A stretch of DNA of 64,000 nt, taken from NCBI GenBank assembly GCA_016703765.1, contig JADJBL010000005.1:156111-220110 (forward strand). Direction: 5' to 3'. The notes below the pieces were generated by a model. It saw only the letters and a program-made list of their open reading frames with translations, was not told the DNA's origin and did no database searches. Of the stretch, positions 44,957 to 54,754 are shown in pieces. Both the position numbers and the translations under genes were made by a program. Each line of letters begins with the position of its first letter. Position 1 is the first letter of the stretch. This DNA comes from Saprospirales bacterium. Its GTDB lineage: Bacteria > Bacteroidota > Bacteroidia > Chitinophagales > Saprospiraceae.

Positions 44957-45886
44957 ATGGCGGATTTATCAGTCGTCATTCCAATTTACAATGAAGAGGG
45001 AAATATTCCTTTGCTGCACGAGCGATGGACCAGGACTCTGGAGGAGATGAAGGTCGGTTACGAATTCATTTTCATCAACGACGGCAGCCGCGACCGCTCC
45101 GTGGAATTGCTCCGCGAGCTGGCCCAAAAAGACTCCCACGTAAAATACATCGACTTCAGCAGGAATTTCGGGCACCAGATCGCGGTTTCGGCCGGTCTGG
45201 ACCATAGCCGGGGCGAAGCGGTGGTCATCATGGACGCCGACCTTCAGGACCCGCCCGAGCTGCTCGCTGAAATGTATCGCAAATACAAGGAGGGCTTTGA
45301 AGTGGTGTATGCGCGCCGGCGTTCGCGCCACGGCGAATCCTGGTTCAAAAAGATCACGGCCCGGGCTTTTTACCGCCTGCTTTCCTCCCTGTCCAGCGTG
45401 GACATCCCGCTCGACACGGGCGATTTCCGGATCATCGACCACAAAGTGGTGGAGGCGCTTCGAAAGATGCCGGAGAAGAGCAAATTCCTCCGCGGGCAGA
45501 TCTCCTGGATCGGCTTCCGGCAGACCTTCCTCGAATACGACCGGCAGGAGCGCCACGCCGGCGAGACCAATTACCCCTTCCGCAAGATGCTGGCCCTCGC
45601 GCTCGACGGCATCACCGGCTTTTCGGATGTGCCGCTGAGGTTTGTCACGTATTTCGGATTGATCGCCACGGGCTTTGCCTTTCTGGGCGCGCTGTACGTG
45701 CTTTACTCCCGCTTCGTGCTCCGCGATTTTGTCGAAGGCTGGGCATCCCTGATGATCACGGTGCTATTTATCGGCGGTGTGCAGATGATCGCCATCGGGA
45801 TCATCGGCGAATACCTCAGTCGCATCCACGCCAATGTGCGCAACCGCCCGCTCTACATTATCCGGGATTCAAATTGTTCCTCCTGA
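44957..45886 (+). CDS. GT2 glycosyltransferase, DPM1/GtrB-like
   Basis: A 309-residue inverting glycosyltransferase that probably loads a sugar on undecaprenyl phosphate. The N-terminus DLSVVIPIYNEEGNIPLL, DADLQDPPELLAEMYRKY (the DxD-type motif) and TGDFRIIDHKVVEALRKMPE are typical. Two C-terminal membrane helices (RFVTYFGLIATGFAFLGALY and LFIGGVQMIAIGIIGEYLSR) match GtrB. I took the ATG at 44957 because the domain starts right there. A start at 44888 would add an unrelated hydrophobic leader. It overlaps the convergent permease gene by 29 bases. Confidence 0.9.
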   Translation: MADLSVVIPIYNEEGNIPLLHERWTRTLEEMKVGYEFIFINDGSRDRSVELLRELAQKDSHVKYIDFSRNFGHQIAVSAGLDHSRGEAVVIMDADLQDPPELLAEMYRKYKEGFEVVYARRRSRHGESWFKKITARAFYRLLSSLSSVDIPLDTGDFRIIDHKVVEALRKMPEKSKFLRGQISWIGFRQTFLEYDRQERHAGETNYPFRKMLALALDGITGFSDVPLRFVTYFGLIATGFAFLGALYVLYSRFVLRDFVEGWASLMITVLFIGGVQMIAIGIIGEYLSRIHANVRNRPLYIIRDSNCSS

Positions 45887-47181
45887 AAAGCAAATAGGCT
45901 GCGATCCCCAGTGCCACCAGCCCCAGTCCGGCCAGCGTCTGTATCGGCCGTTCCACCAGGGTGCTCAACACAAAGGCGCCGGATATCAGCACGAATATAA
46001 GGGGCACGAAAGGGTACCCTGCCGTGCGGTAGGGGCGCTCGGCGTCCGGCCTCTTTTTCCTAAGAATAAATATTCCCGCCCCGGCCATGGTCATGAAGAG
46101 GATGTCCATGAAAGTGACGTAGGTGATCAGGTTGGAAAAGGTGCCCCAGACGAAAAGCAGGAAGATGGCCCAAACGGCTTGCAGGACCATGGCGTTCACG
46201 GGGGTGCGGAAGCGGGGATGGACTTTTGCCAGAAAGGAGAAGAATATTTTGTCGGTGGCCATGGCGTAATAGATCCGCGGGGCCGACATCGTGAAAATGC
46301 CGATGGTGCCGAAGATGGATATGGCGATGGCCACGGCGACCAGCCTGCCGCCCCAGGGCACGATCGCTTCCATGGCCTTGCCGGCCACCAGTTCGCTGCT
46401 ACCCATGACGGGGAGCGGGAGGAGCATCATGTAGGACAGGTTGACCAGCACGTACACCGTTGTGACGATCACCGCGCCCAGCACCATGGCCCGGGCCACC
46501 GTTTTTTGAGGGTTGATGGCTTCGCCGGCGAGGTAGGAGGCGTGGTGCCAGCCGCCGAAAGACCAGAGCACCGCGATCAGTCCCACGAACATTCCGGAGA
46601 ACCAGTCGACGGGTAAATTTTCTGCCAGGCTGAAAGAGAGATTCACTTTGGCCGGTTCGTAGAAGACGAATCCCGCGACGATGATCCCCGCGATGGCCAG
46701 CAATTTGATGCCGGTAAACACATTCGCCAGCGCCTGGCTAACGCCCACCCCGACGCAGTTGATCGCGGTCAGGCCCGCAATGGCGGAGGCTGCCAGCAGG
46801 ATCTTGTCGTTGCCCGACATGCCGGGAATAAAAAATTCCATATAATTTGCAAAGGCGATGGCCAGGGCGGCCAGGGCGCCGGTATTGATGACCAACAGGA
46901 TGATCCACCCGTAGAGGAATCCGGCCAGCTCGCCGTACGCCTCTTTGAGGTAGGCATACACCCCGCCGGCCTGGGGGAACATGCCGCCGAGCTCGGAGAA
47001 GGTGAGTGCCCCGGTCAGGGCGATGAGTCCGCCGATGAGCCAGAGCCCGATGGCCAGGCCGTGGTGGGGCACTTCCGCGACCACATCGGCCGGCGTGATG
47101 AAGATCGCCCGACCCGATGCAGGAGCCCACGGCGATCATGGTCAGCCCGTAGAGGTTTAGTTTTTGTCGAAGTTGGTTCAT
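45858..47181 (-). CDS. APC-family amino acid permease (one frameshift)
   Basis: A 12-helix amino acid/polyamine transporter of about 440 residues. The N-terminal frame gives MNQLRQKLNLYGLTMIAVGS then CIGSG, and the rest continues in another frame from IFITPADVVAEVPHH. The junction near 47102 shows one extra G. The Gly-Ser-Gly-Ile signature in the first broken helix is the substrate site of LeuT-fold carriers. FSELGGMFPQAGGVYAYLKEAYGELAG and WHHASYLAGEAINPQKTVARA follow. Substrate unknown. Confidence 0.85.
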
Positions 47182-47313
47182 GCGTGGTGTGTTGGTGTGC
47201 TCAAGGTAGTTTTTTTGGAGGGATTTGGGAAATGGGGATCAGGGCCGAAGGTTTTCAATAAGATATTCTTCGAACTCACGTTAAATAATTTAATGCCTCC
47301 AAAACACTTCTTC

Positions 47314-48870
47314 ATGCGCAAGTCCATATCCCTTCTTTTCTTACTCTCCTTCGGAACGGCTTTTTCACTCCACGCCCAAGTCACCTTCAACAAGCGTCTT
47401 CATTTCGGATACCCGGCAGCCTTGCTCACCAGTATAGTGCCTACCGATAGCTGCTATTACGCTACCGGCCTGATTGCCGATACCCTTCCCCCCCACAAAG
47501 CAGGCAATATTTTTGTAAAATTCGACCTGGAGGGTAATGTAGTTTATCAAAAAGCCATAACGAGCTCGCAAAGATCCTATCAAAGCTGGGCCAATACCTT
47601 GATCCCTCTGGAGAATGGCGGTTTTGCCCTTTCCGGCTATACGATAGATACCTTGATGAGGGCCTTGTTCATTCGGTTTGATTCAAATGGCGACACCCTT
47701 TTCACGAGAGAATACCTCAACCCGAACTATCCATTGGCAAATTTCTTTAGTCCTTACGACATGAAACAAACCCAGGATGGAGGTTTTGTAATGGCCAGCT
47801 GGCTTGGTACATCCATGGTGGGGAATTCCGATATTTCAGTTCTTAAAATTGACAGCGCCGGAAATGAACAATGGCACAAGGTATTCGGATACGATCTCAG
47901 GGAAAGACCGGAATCAATATTGGTTGCAGCAAATGGGGATATTATCGTCGGAGCGCAAAGGAATAACACCAACACGACAAATAATAATTATACCTACATA
48001 ACCTGGATTTTTGGATTAAACAGCCAGGGAGGTTACAAATGGTCTTATTACAGCCCCTATGGTTTGCTTCGTGATGCTGCCAACGATATGATTTTGCTCG
48101 ACGATGGTAGTCTTTTGGTTGCTTCCGGGATTGGAACCGAATACCCGCGGTCATCAGTAAATGTGGTTTTTTTTGAAAAATATTTATTTAGATTAGACTC
48201 AAACAAGAATAAGGAATGGGACATGGAGTTTCCGGGGCAATACCCTTCGGATTTGACTAGGACTTCAAATTTAATCTTAATTGGAGACGGAAGTGAATTT
48301 CTTGCGGCAGGCACTTCCACTTATGCCTATCCCAGTGAAGAAAGTTGGACCCGGAAAGGATGGTTGTATAAAGGCTCTACCTCAGGCGATAGTATTTGGA
48401 CCAGAGAATATGTTTTTCTTGAAAACGAGCAAAACAGTCAGATCATCTACGACATAAAAGAAACCAATGACCAGGGATTTATTATTGTTGGAGAATCATT
48501 TGATTGGACCGAGCAGGACTCCATTCTCCAACAGGCCTGGTTGCTCAAAGTAGATCAATACGGCTGCCTGGTGCCGGGCTGCCAGTTGGTAAATACCGGA
48601 GAAATACCCATCCAGGAAATTAATTTGGTCATTTATCCCAACCCCGCCGCAGATTATTTGAACTTCTACCTCCATGCCGACCCAGGGAAGGTTGATGAAG
48701 GCCAGTTCCTGATTATGGATATATCGGGAAAAGAGATAGTCCGCTTTGAAAGCGCCTCCTCTGGCACAACCTTCATCGTGCCCGTGATGTCTTATCCCGC
48801 CGGAACATACGTGCTGCAATACCTCGAAAGAGGAATTGTCAAAACCTCCAAACTATTTGTCATTCCCTAA
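47314..48870 (+). CDS. T9SS-secreted protein, beta-propeller-like repeats
   Basis: A 518-residue exported protein. The signal peptide RKSISLLFLLSFGTAFSLHA ends at A-Q. The mature part contains repeated blocks such as GGFALSGYTIDTLMRALFIRFDSNGDTLF, GGFVMASWLG and GFIIVGESFDW, which resemble the delta-60 type propeller repeats of Bacteroidota surface proteins. The C-terminus VIYPNPAADYLNFYL ... YPAGTYVLQYLERGIVKTSKLFVIP is a type A type IX secretion sorting domain. In-frame starts further upstream exist, but only this ATG places the signal peptide at the N-terminus. It is AT-richer than its neighbours. Confidence 0.85.
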   Translation: MRKSISLLFLLSFGTAFSLHAQVTFNKRLHFGYPAALLTSIVPTDSCYYATGLIADTLPPHKAGNIFVKFDLEGNVVYQKAITSSQRSYQSWANTLIPLENGGFALSGYTIDTLMRALFIRFDSNGDTLFTREYLNPNYPLANFFSPYDMKQTQDGGFVMASWLGTSMVGNSDISVLKIDSAGNEQWHKVFGYDLRERPESILVAANGDIIVGAQRNNTNTTNNNYTYITWIFGLNSQGGYKWSYYSPYGLLRDAANDMILLDDGSLLVASGIGTEYPRSSVNVVFFEKYLFRLDSNKNKEWDMEFPGQYPSDLTRTSNLILIGDGSEFLAAGTSTYAYPSEESWTRKGWLYKGSTSGDSIWTREYVFLENEQNSQIIYDIKETNDQGFIIVGESFDWTEQDSILQQAWLLKVDQYGCLVPGCQLVNTGEIPIQEINLVIYPNPAADYLNFYLHADPGKVDEGQFLIMDISGKEIVRFESASSGTTFIVPVMSYPAGTYVLQYLERGIVKTSKLFVIP

Positions 48871-48880
48871 TCTCCAGGTT

Positions 48881-49792
48881 ATGAAAACCCTAAACGTTCT
48901 TTTAACCCTTTCCTTTCTTCCCATCGGCATTTCCTCCTTTGCTCAGCCATACCAACCCGTAGGTGTTGAAAATGCGCATTGGTTCATGTTTGCCACTACC
49001 CCCAATAGTATTTTGGATTACCATGCTTTTGTTGTGCGTGGAGATACCATGATCAATACGATAGCCTACAAAAGGCTTTATTATCAGGATTTTGCCAATC
49101 AATGGCCATTTGAGCCCCCTTACCTCATTGAAGAGGAGCATCTCTGGGGCGTGGTGCGGGATGATTCCCTCAACAGGAGAGTCTACGTCATCGCTTTTGA
49201 ACCTTATGCATACGGTTACCATTGTCCTGTGGACGAAGAGCAACTTCTGTTTGATTTTTCCATTTTGCCGGGAGATTCCACTGCCCACTGCCAAACGGTT
49301 GGGGAATACCCCTGGATTTTAGACTCTACTTATGTCTCTTACAAATACAGCGCAAACAGAAGGACATTATTTACTGTAGGATGGCTGTCTACGGAGATTT
49401 ATGAGGGTATAGGTTCTGATAATGGCTTGTTTGGAACCAGTTATCAGATTCAAGGCGACGATGAGTATTGGCTTCATGAATACTGCATTGGCTCCGATGA
49501 AGATTGCGGGATTATTTCGGGGACCAACGCAGCATCTATTTCTGAGATAGGGGTTTTGTTATATCCAAATCCCGCCACTTCTCAAATACAAATAGATTTT
49601 ACTGATTCAGCGAACAGCAATTATCGGCTTCGCATTACAAACAGCATGGGAAAGGTTTACCTTGATGAAGCGTTACCATATGGAGCATCTGCCTATACCG
49701 TTTCTGTTACAGATTGGCCGCCGGGGGTGTATTTCGTTCAATATCTGGCAGATAGAGTGTTTTGGAGAGCGGAACGATTGGTGGTATATTGA
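48881..49792 (+). CDS. T9SS-secreted protein of unknown function
   Basis: A 303-residue exported protein that starts ten bases after the previous stop and is likely co-transcribed. The signal peptide KTLNVLLTLSFLPIGISSFA is followed by about 200 residues without a recognised domain, containing four cysteines (Cys pairs around CPVDEEQ, AHCQTV, EYCIGSDEDCG). The C-terminus VLLYPNPATSQIQIDF ... WPPGVYFVQYLADRVFWRAERLVVY is a type IX sorting domain. Function unknown; probably surface-attached or released. Confidence 0.82.
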   Translation: MKTLNVLLTLSFLPIGISSFAQPYQPVGVENAHWFMFATTPNSILDYHAFVVRGDTMINTIAYKRLYYQDFANQWPFEPPYLIEEEHLWGVVRDDSLNRRVYVIAFEPYAYGYHCPVDEEQLLFDFSILPGDSTAHCQTVGEYPWILDSTYVSYKYSANRRTLFTVGWLSTEIYEGIGSDNGLFGTSYQIQGDDEYWLHEYCIGSDEDCGIISGTNAASISEIGVLLYPNPATSQIQIDFTDSANSNYRLRITNSMGKVYLDEALPYGASAYTVSVTDWPPGVYFVQYLADRVFWRAERLVVY

Positions 49793-49794
49793 AG

Positions 49795-50179
49795 AGTAAA
49801 AGCCAGTGCGACTCGCTGACTGCAACAGGCGTCTATATGGTGTTCACCATCTTCCACGCCAATGCCACGACGGCCGGCCGAGCTGGTCTTCACCGACTGC
49901 GCCAATACCGAATTCACCGAGGTGCTCTGCTGCGAGGACGAGCCGCCAGTAGGTACAGGCCAGTTGGAACAGGTGCTGTCGCAAAACCCGGACCTGTTCT
50001 ACGAATCCATCACCTACCAGGGTCTGGACATTACCCAAATCGAGATCGGTTCGGACTGCGCCTCGGGGCTGATGCGCAATAACTTCACATACGACGCCAA
50101 CCACCGCGTGACGCAGATGGTCAATACCTTTTTCAATCCCGACCCGATAGTGGTGACCATCGAAAACCCCAATTTCTGA
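49795..50179 (+). pseudogene. 5'-truncated gene remnant with one frameshift
   Basis: Protein-like sequence without a start codon: CDSLTATGVYMVFTIFHANA continues after one frame break near 49880 as ELVFTDCANTEFTEVLCCED, VGTGQLEQVLSQNPDLFYES and NFTYDANHRVTQMVNTFFNP, and ends at a normal stop. It is GC-rich like the chromosome outside this island, unlike the two AT-rich genes just before it. It looks like the 3' end of a gene whose front was replaced when the T9SS pair was inserted. Family not recognised. Confidence 0.5.
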
Positions 50180-50273
50180 ACCACAGATTAAGCGGATTAA
50201 GAGATTTCACAGATAGAGGATGGCGTAGGGTAAAACCCCTCAGTGAAATCATGTAATCCGCTTAATCTGTGGT
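50180..50273. repeat. Long inverted repeat (ACCACAGATTAAGCGGATTA)
   Basis: ACCACAGATTAAGCGGATTA (50180-50199) is an exact inverted copy of 50254-50273. GATTTCAC (50202-50209) also pairs with GTGAAATC just inside the right arm, giving a stem of about 28 bases with a loop of about 33. Sequences with this ACCACAGATTAAGCGGATTA core look like a dispersed repeat rather than a local duplication. It directly follows the gene remnant stop. Confidence 0.75.
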
Positions 50274-50353
50274 CCAATCTGCTTAACTTATCCGACAGCA
50301 TTGCCAACCAGACAAATACGATCTGGCTGGATTTCGCATCCGGAGGCCGGTTT

Positions 50354-50826
50354 TTAAAACAACCACCACCTCCGCTCCGGCCTCAAATAACAAACCAGGC
50401 CCAGGTAGGTGAGCAGCAGGCGCTTTTCTTTGATGAAATAGATTTGGGCGCCCATCTTCGGATCCCGCAATAGAGCCGCAGCACGGGTATGGAGTCCGTC
50501 TTCACCCCGGTGAGCGCTTCAAATGACTGCAAATTGGTGACCTGAAATTCGGCGGCGTTCTCCCAGTCTGATTCGTACAAGGGCTCGGGGCAGGCGCTGG
50601 GCTCCACCCGGAAGGGGTAATCGGGCTCGCCGGCTACGTTGAAAAACAGGACGAAAGAATCTCTCGAAAATTCGACGGTTTTGCCCCTGAAATTGGAGGA
50701 GGGGCGGCTGACTTCCCATTTCCCCTTAGCCCAGGAAGGCAGGCCCTGGGCCTGTAAGGAGACGGCAAAAAGCAAGGCCCATAAACCGGCGCTCAGTACC
50801 CTACCGATGAAGCGTATATTTACCAT
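50354..50826 (-). CDS. Small secreted protein of unknown function (one frameshift)
   Basis: About 157 residues. The signal peptide is RFIGRVLSAGLWALLFAVSL ending at LQA-QG. The mature part begins GLPSWAKGKWEVSRPSSNFR and has two cysteines (PSACPEPLY, RLYC). Near 50465 the frame loses one base. The restored frame reads DPKMGAQIYFIKEKRLLLTY and ends ERRWWLF at 50354, more protein-like than the unshifted end at 50383. The start overlaps the lysozyme gene end by 26 bases, which suggests coupled translation. Function unknown. Confidence 0.6.
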
Positions 50827-51739
50827 ACCGGAACATGTCGATTTCCTCCCTCCGCCGGCTTTCAAAACCGGCATTGTACTCCCATTGACTCGTGGTCGGA
50901 TTGAACCAGAACGCGTAGAGCATGAAACAATCCTGGATTTCCCCATAGTCGAAATTCCCATTGGGTTTGCTGTTGATATAATTTTGAAGGCCCGACTGGA
51001 GCAGGGCGCCCGCGCCCCGGTGAAAGATAAAATCGGCCAGTGCGTCGTATTCGTGCTGCCGGAGCGGCACGAGGATGCGTTTTTTGAGATCGGCTTCCGC
51101 CAGCCGGGCGACATCTTCCCTGAACAGGCCCTCCATCTGGAGCATGGTCAATTCCAGGGTCCCTCCCTGCTCGGTGTCGTAGGCGGCCCAGCGAAGCCGT
51201 TCTTCCGGCTTGATGAAGTGGCCGAAGCCGATGGTCAGGCTGCCCTTCGTATCGCGAAACACCTTTCCGGTGATCTGTCCGTTGACCAATGGAGGGCGCT
51301 CCCAACTGCGCATATAGGCCAGGCAGGGCTCGCTGGTGAATATTTGAAGCGGCGAACGACGGTCGGCCGAACCCTGCGTAGTTGGTGGCGGGACAACGAC
51401 GACCGGCGGTGGGACTACCACGGGCGGAGGCGTCACCGTGGTCGGTGGTTTGGCCTTGTAGCCCACGATATAGGCTTTCCCCGCACTGATCGTCAGGGTA
51501 GGCTGCTCGGTTTGGCGTGGAAGGTTGTTCCATGTGCGAAAACAACCCGGGGTGATATTGAACTTCTTGCAAATGCTGAATTCCGTATCCCCAACCCGGA
51601 CTCCGGGCTCTTCCCTTTGTCTTTCGGCGACAGTGCGCGCCCGATGCGCGATGGGCTCTCCGTCGGTGCTGCCGCAATGCTCCAGGCGCGGATCGCCGGC
51701 GCCGTGGAAAGTCTGGTTCCAGGTAAAGTTATCAGCCAT
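50801..51739 (-). CDS. LysM-like plus GH24 (T4-type) lysozyme
   Basis: A 312-residue putative muramidase. Residues 48-93 (VRVGDTEFSICKKFNITPGC to LTISAGKAYIVG) resemble a LysM peptidoglycan-binding unit. A proline-valine linker spans 98-120. Residues 140-312 form a GH24 domain with the Glu-Asp-Thr set at Glu147 (MRSWERPPL), Asp163 (FRDTKG) and Thr169 (LTIGFGH), though Glu-Asp spacing is longer than in T4 lysozyme. There is no signal peptide. No phage genes surround it, so it may be a domesticated cell-wall enzyme or an effector. Confidence 0.75.
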   Translation of the reverse strand: MADNFTWNQTFHGAGDPRLEHCGSTDGEPIAHRARTVAERQREEPGVRVGDTEFSICKKFNITPGCFRTWNNLPRQTEQPTLTISAGKAYIVGYKAKPPTTVTPPPVVVPPPVVVVPPPTTQGSADRRSPLQIFTSEPCLAYMRSWERPPLVNGQITGKVFRDTKGSLTIGFGHFIKPEERLRWAAYDTEQGGTLELTMLQMEGLFREDVARLAEADLKKRILVPLRQHEYDALADFIFHRGAGALLQSGLQNYINSKPNGNFDYGEIQDCFMLYAFWFNPTTSQWEYNAGFESRRREEIDMFRYGKYTLHR

Positions 51740-51744
51740 CGTTG

Positions 51745-51850
51745 TTAGTTGAAAAGTTGAAGAGTTGAATAGTTGAAAAGTTTATTTGACCTCTTTTTGG
51801 CAAAGCCAAAAAGGCTTCTCTTAAACTTTAAACTTTTCAACTTTTCAACT
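51745..51850. repeat. Inverted octamer array (AGTTGAAA words) with an inner hairpin
   Basis: The left arm is AGTTGAAA-AGTTGAAG and two further octamers. The right arm is the complementary AACTTTTC/TTTTCAACT series. In the centre CTTTTTGGC (51793-51801) pairs with GCCAAAAAG (51805-51813). The same two-level design with the same words occurs at 60.6 kb. The TonB-like gene's stop lies four bases from the right edge. Confidence 0.85.
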
Positions 51851-51853
51851 CGA

Positions 51854-52285
51854 TTACTTCGCCAGTCTCGCGACTACTTTGTTTCCTTTGAAGCGGAGGT
51901 TGATCTTCGCGGTGTAGGTGAGGCTCTCATCTTCGCGCCGGGCCGCTTGCCAGCCTTGCATACCGTCCACGATATTCTTGATGTGGTTAGGTTCGATCCG
52001 TACCTCGCCTTCCAGGGTGAAACCGCTCAGGCAGGGCGTGCCGTCCTGTTCGATGACCAGGGTAAGGATCAGATCGCCGCTCGGATCCTGGTTTTCGAGG
52101 ATGGGCTGCAATTTTTCGGAAAAATAGTTTTGCAGGTCATCCGACGAACTACCGAAAAACGGAGGGGTAGGGTTATCCTTCAGAACGGTTTCTGAGGCAG
52201 GGCAGCCCGCAAAATCGTGGGTATACTGAGCTGTGGCAAGAAAAGGCAAAGATGCCAATGCGATGATTCTGATAAATTTTCTCAT
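51854..52285 (-). CDS. Secreted TonB-C-terminal-like protein
   Basis: A 143-residue exported protein. The signal peptide RKFIRIIALASLPFLATA ends before QYTHDF. The rest resembles the small TonB C-terminal fold seen in Bacteroidota proteins: GDLILTLVIEQDGTPCLSGF is a typical strand pair, and WQAARREDESLTYTAKINLRF a typical final helix-strand. It lacks a membrane anchor, so it is not a normal energy transducer. Function unknown. Confidence 0.6.
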   Translation of the reverse strand: MRKFIRIIALASLPFLATAQYTHDFAGCPASETVLKDNPTPPFFGSSSDDLQNYFSEKLQPILENQDPSGDLILTLVIEQDGTPCLSGFTLEGEVRIEPNHIKNIVDGMQGWQAARREDESLTYTAKINLRFKGNKVVARLAK

Positions 52286-52358
52286 GTGAAAAAGAAGTTT
52301 TTGAATGATTGAAAGTTCAGTATAAGATAGCTATATGGCCCGGGCCGCTGCCTCGGTC

Positions 52359-54660
52359 TCAGTTCAAAATCTGCAATTTAGCGAATTTCAGCATGATGCG
52401 CCGCTCGGGCGTGTCGCTTCCCTGGAAAAAAATGGTCGCCACCCGGTTGTCGCGCGCACCGTCGATGGCGAGCACCTTGCCCTCGCCGAATTTGAGGTGC
52501 ATCACCTTCATACCCGCCTGGATCTGGTCGCTGGGGCTTTCCCGAAACGTCTTGGGGTCGGCCATTAGTTTGCCGGGCGGATCTTTCCGCTTGAAATTTC
52601 CGGTCACGCCCGCGCCGGACCTCGCCTCCCGGCGGTCGTAGTCGGGCTCCAGGCTTTGGTTTCAGGGCGATTGGGACATGCCACCGGCCATATCGACATG
52701 CGACAAGTCGATCTCCGACAAAAAAGCGGCTCGGCTCGTTGTAACGCATTTGGCCGTATTGGTATCGGCTCGTGGCGAAAGAAAGGGTCAGGTGGGACTC
52801 GGCCCGGGTGATGGCTACGTAAAAAAGACGCCTTTCCTCGTCCAGCCCGTCGGGCTTGTCCATCGACATGAAGGAGGGAAAGAGCTTTTCCTCCATTCCC
52901 ACCAGAAACACGGAGGAAAATTCCAGTCCCTTGGCCGAATGCACCGACATGAGGGTGATGTAATCCTCGTCCTGCAGGTTTTCGTCCGAATCGGTGAGCA
53001 GCGAAATGCTTTGGATATAGGTGGCCAGGGAGGTGTCGGAACCGGGCTCGTCGCCGTTCTGGCTTTCCACGAACTCCTTGATCCCGTCGAGCAGGGAGTT
53101 GATGTTGTCCAGCCGACCCATGCCTTCGACGGTGGTGTCTTCCTTGAGGGAATCGACCAGTCCGGAGTGCTTGGCTATATAAATAGCGGCCTGGTAGGCG
53201 TTGGTGGTCGCGGCCTGTTGCTGAAAGCGCTCCACGAGGTGGATGAAGCCGTCGAGCGCATTGCGGGTGCGGGCATTGACCTTCGCAGTGGGCAACAGGG
53301 CCCACATGGGCAGGTTCTGCGCGTCGGCCTCCAGGCTGATCTTTTCTACTGTGCCGTCCCCGATGGCCCTTCGCGGAAAATTGATGATCCGCCGCAGGGC
53401 TTCTTCGTCCTTGGCATTGATCGAAATGCGAAAATAGGCCAGGAGGTCTTTTACTTCCTTGCGATGGTAAAAGGACAGGCCGCCGAACACGCGGTAGTGG
53501 ATGTTGTATCTGCGGAGGTATTCTTCGAAAATGCGCGACTGGGCGTTGGTGCGATACAGGATGGCTATATCCCGGTTGCGGAGGTGGTTGCGGTTCTTTT
53601 GCTCCAGGATGGCGTCGACGACGCGCTTGCCTTCCTCCGTATCCGTCAGGGCTTTCACCACCTTGATGCGTTCGCCCCCGCCCTTGCTCGACCAGATGCT
53701 CTTGGGTATTTGCCTTCGGTTGTAGGTGATGGTCTCGTTGGCCGCGGCCACGATATGGCTGGTGGAACGGTAGTTTTCCTCGAGTTTGAACACTCGGATG
53801 CCGTGGTTTTGGAAATCCTGCTCGAAATCGAGGATGTTCTGGATGGTGGCCCCGCGGAAGGCGTAGATGCTCTGGGCGTCGTCGCCCACCACGCAGATGT
53901 TGCGGGGACTTCCCTCGTACACCACCAGTTTTTTGACGATCTCGTACTGGAGGTGGTTGGTATCCTGAAATTCATCCACCATCACGTAGCGGAAGCGCTG
54001 CTGGTATTTCTCCCTTACCCCCGCCGGATTGGTATGCAGCAGCTCGAACATGCGGTAGAGCAGGTCGTCGAAGTCCATCGCCCCGGCCCTTTTGCAGCGG
54101 GCGACGTATTTTTCGTACACCTGTTGGAGATGGGGTTGTTTGTTGAGCAGGTCCTGTTGCATGAGCTCAACGTCCTGTGCGTAGCGCCCCGGGGTGATGA
54201 GGTTGCTCTTGGCCGAGGAGATCCGCGCCCTGACGGCGTTGACGTTGTACGCCTCCGGCGCGAGGTTCATTTCCTTGATGATATTGCGCAGCACGCTGCT
54301 GCTGTCGTCGGTGTCGTAGATGGTGAAATTGGACGGATACCCCAGGTGTGCGGCTTCTATGCGCAGGATTTTTGCGAAAATGGCGTGGAAGGTCCCCGCC
54401 CAGACCCGCTCTGCGCGCTGCCCCACGACTTTTTCGATGCGCTCCTTCATCTCCCTGGCCGCCTTGTTGGTGAAGGTCAGGGCCAGGATCTCCCAGGGCG
54501 GCACGCCTTCCTCAATGAGGTGCGCCACGCGGTAGGTCAGCACGCGGGTCTTCCCCGAGCCCGGTCCGGCCACCACGAGCACGGGTCCGTCCGTCGCCGT
54601 CACCGCCTGCCGTTGGACGTCGTTGAGTTGATTGAGGTATGTGCCGGTTGTTTTGGACAT
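52359..54660 (-). CDS. pcrA: UvrD/PcrA-type superfamily 1 DNA helicase (3' end disrupted)
   Basis: A 3'-5' repair helicase of about 766 residues. Walker A VVAGPGSGKTRVLTYRV is at residues 29-45, motif II is DEFQDTN, motif III GDDAQSIYAFRGA, and motif VI RRLFYVAITRAESHL. In the last part one extra T near 52722 shifts the frame after PSRFF. The restored frame reads SEIDLSHVDMAGGMSQSP, then an in-frame TGA, then NQSLEPDYDRREARSGAGVT and the C-terminal Tudor-like segment (VMHLKFGEGKVLAIDGARDN) that ends at 52359. The core is intact. The tail is disturbed by one indel and one stop, more likely errors than decay. Confidence 0.88.
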
Positions 54661-54678
54661 CGTTGTGGGAGTTTTTTT

Positions 54679-54751
54679 AGTTTTTAGTTTTTAGTGCTTA
54701 GTTTTTAGTTATTCCTTTTCAACTAAAAACTAAGCACTAAAACTAAAAACT
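54679..54751. repeat. Inverted heptamer array (TAGTTTT words)
   Basis: The left arm is made of TTTTAGT heptamers with one TAGTGCT variant. The right arm AACTAAAAACTAAGCACTAA (54721-54740) is its exact complement over 20 bases and continues for 11 more with one bulge. The loop is ATTCCTTTTC. The left arm also forms the leader of the helicase gene. The carboxymuconolactone decarboxylase-like gene stops three bases from the right edge. Confidence 0.85.
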
Positions 54752-54754
54752 TCT

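Noticed and set aside
50801..52285. Prophage remnant around the lysozyme
   Set aside because: No integrase, terminase, capsid, tail or holin gene is nearby, and neighbours are chromosomal.
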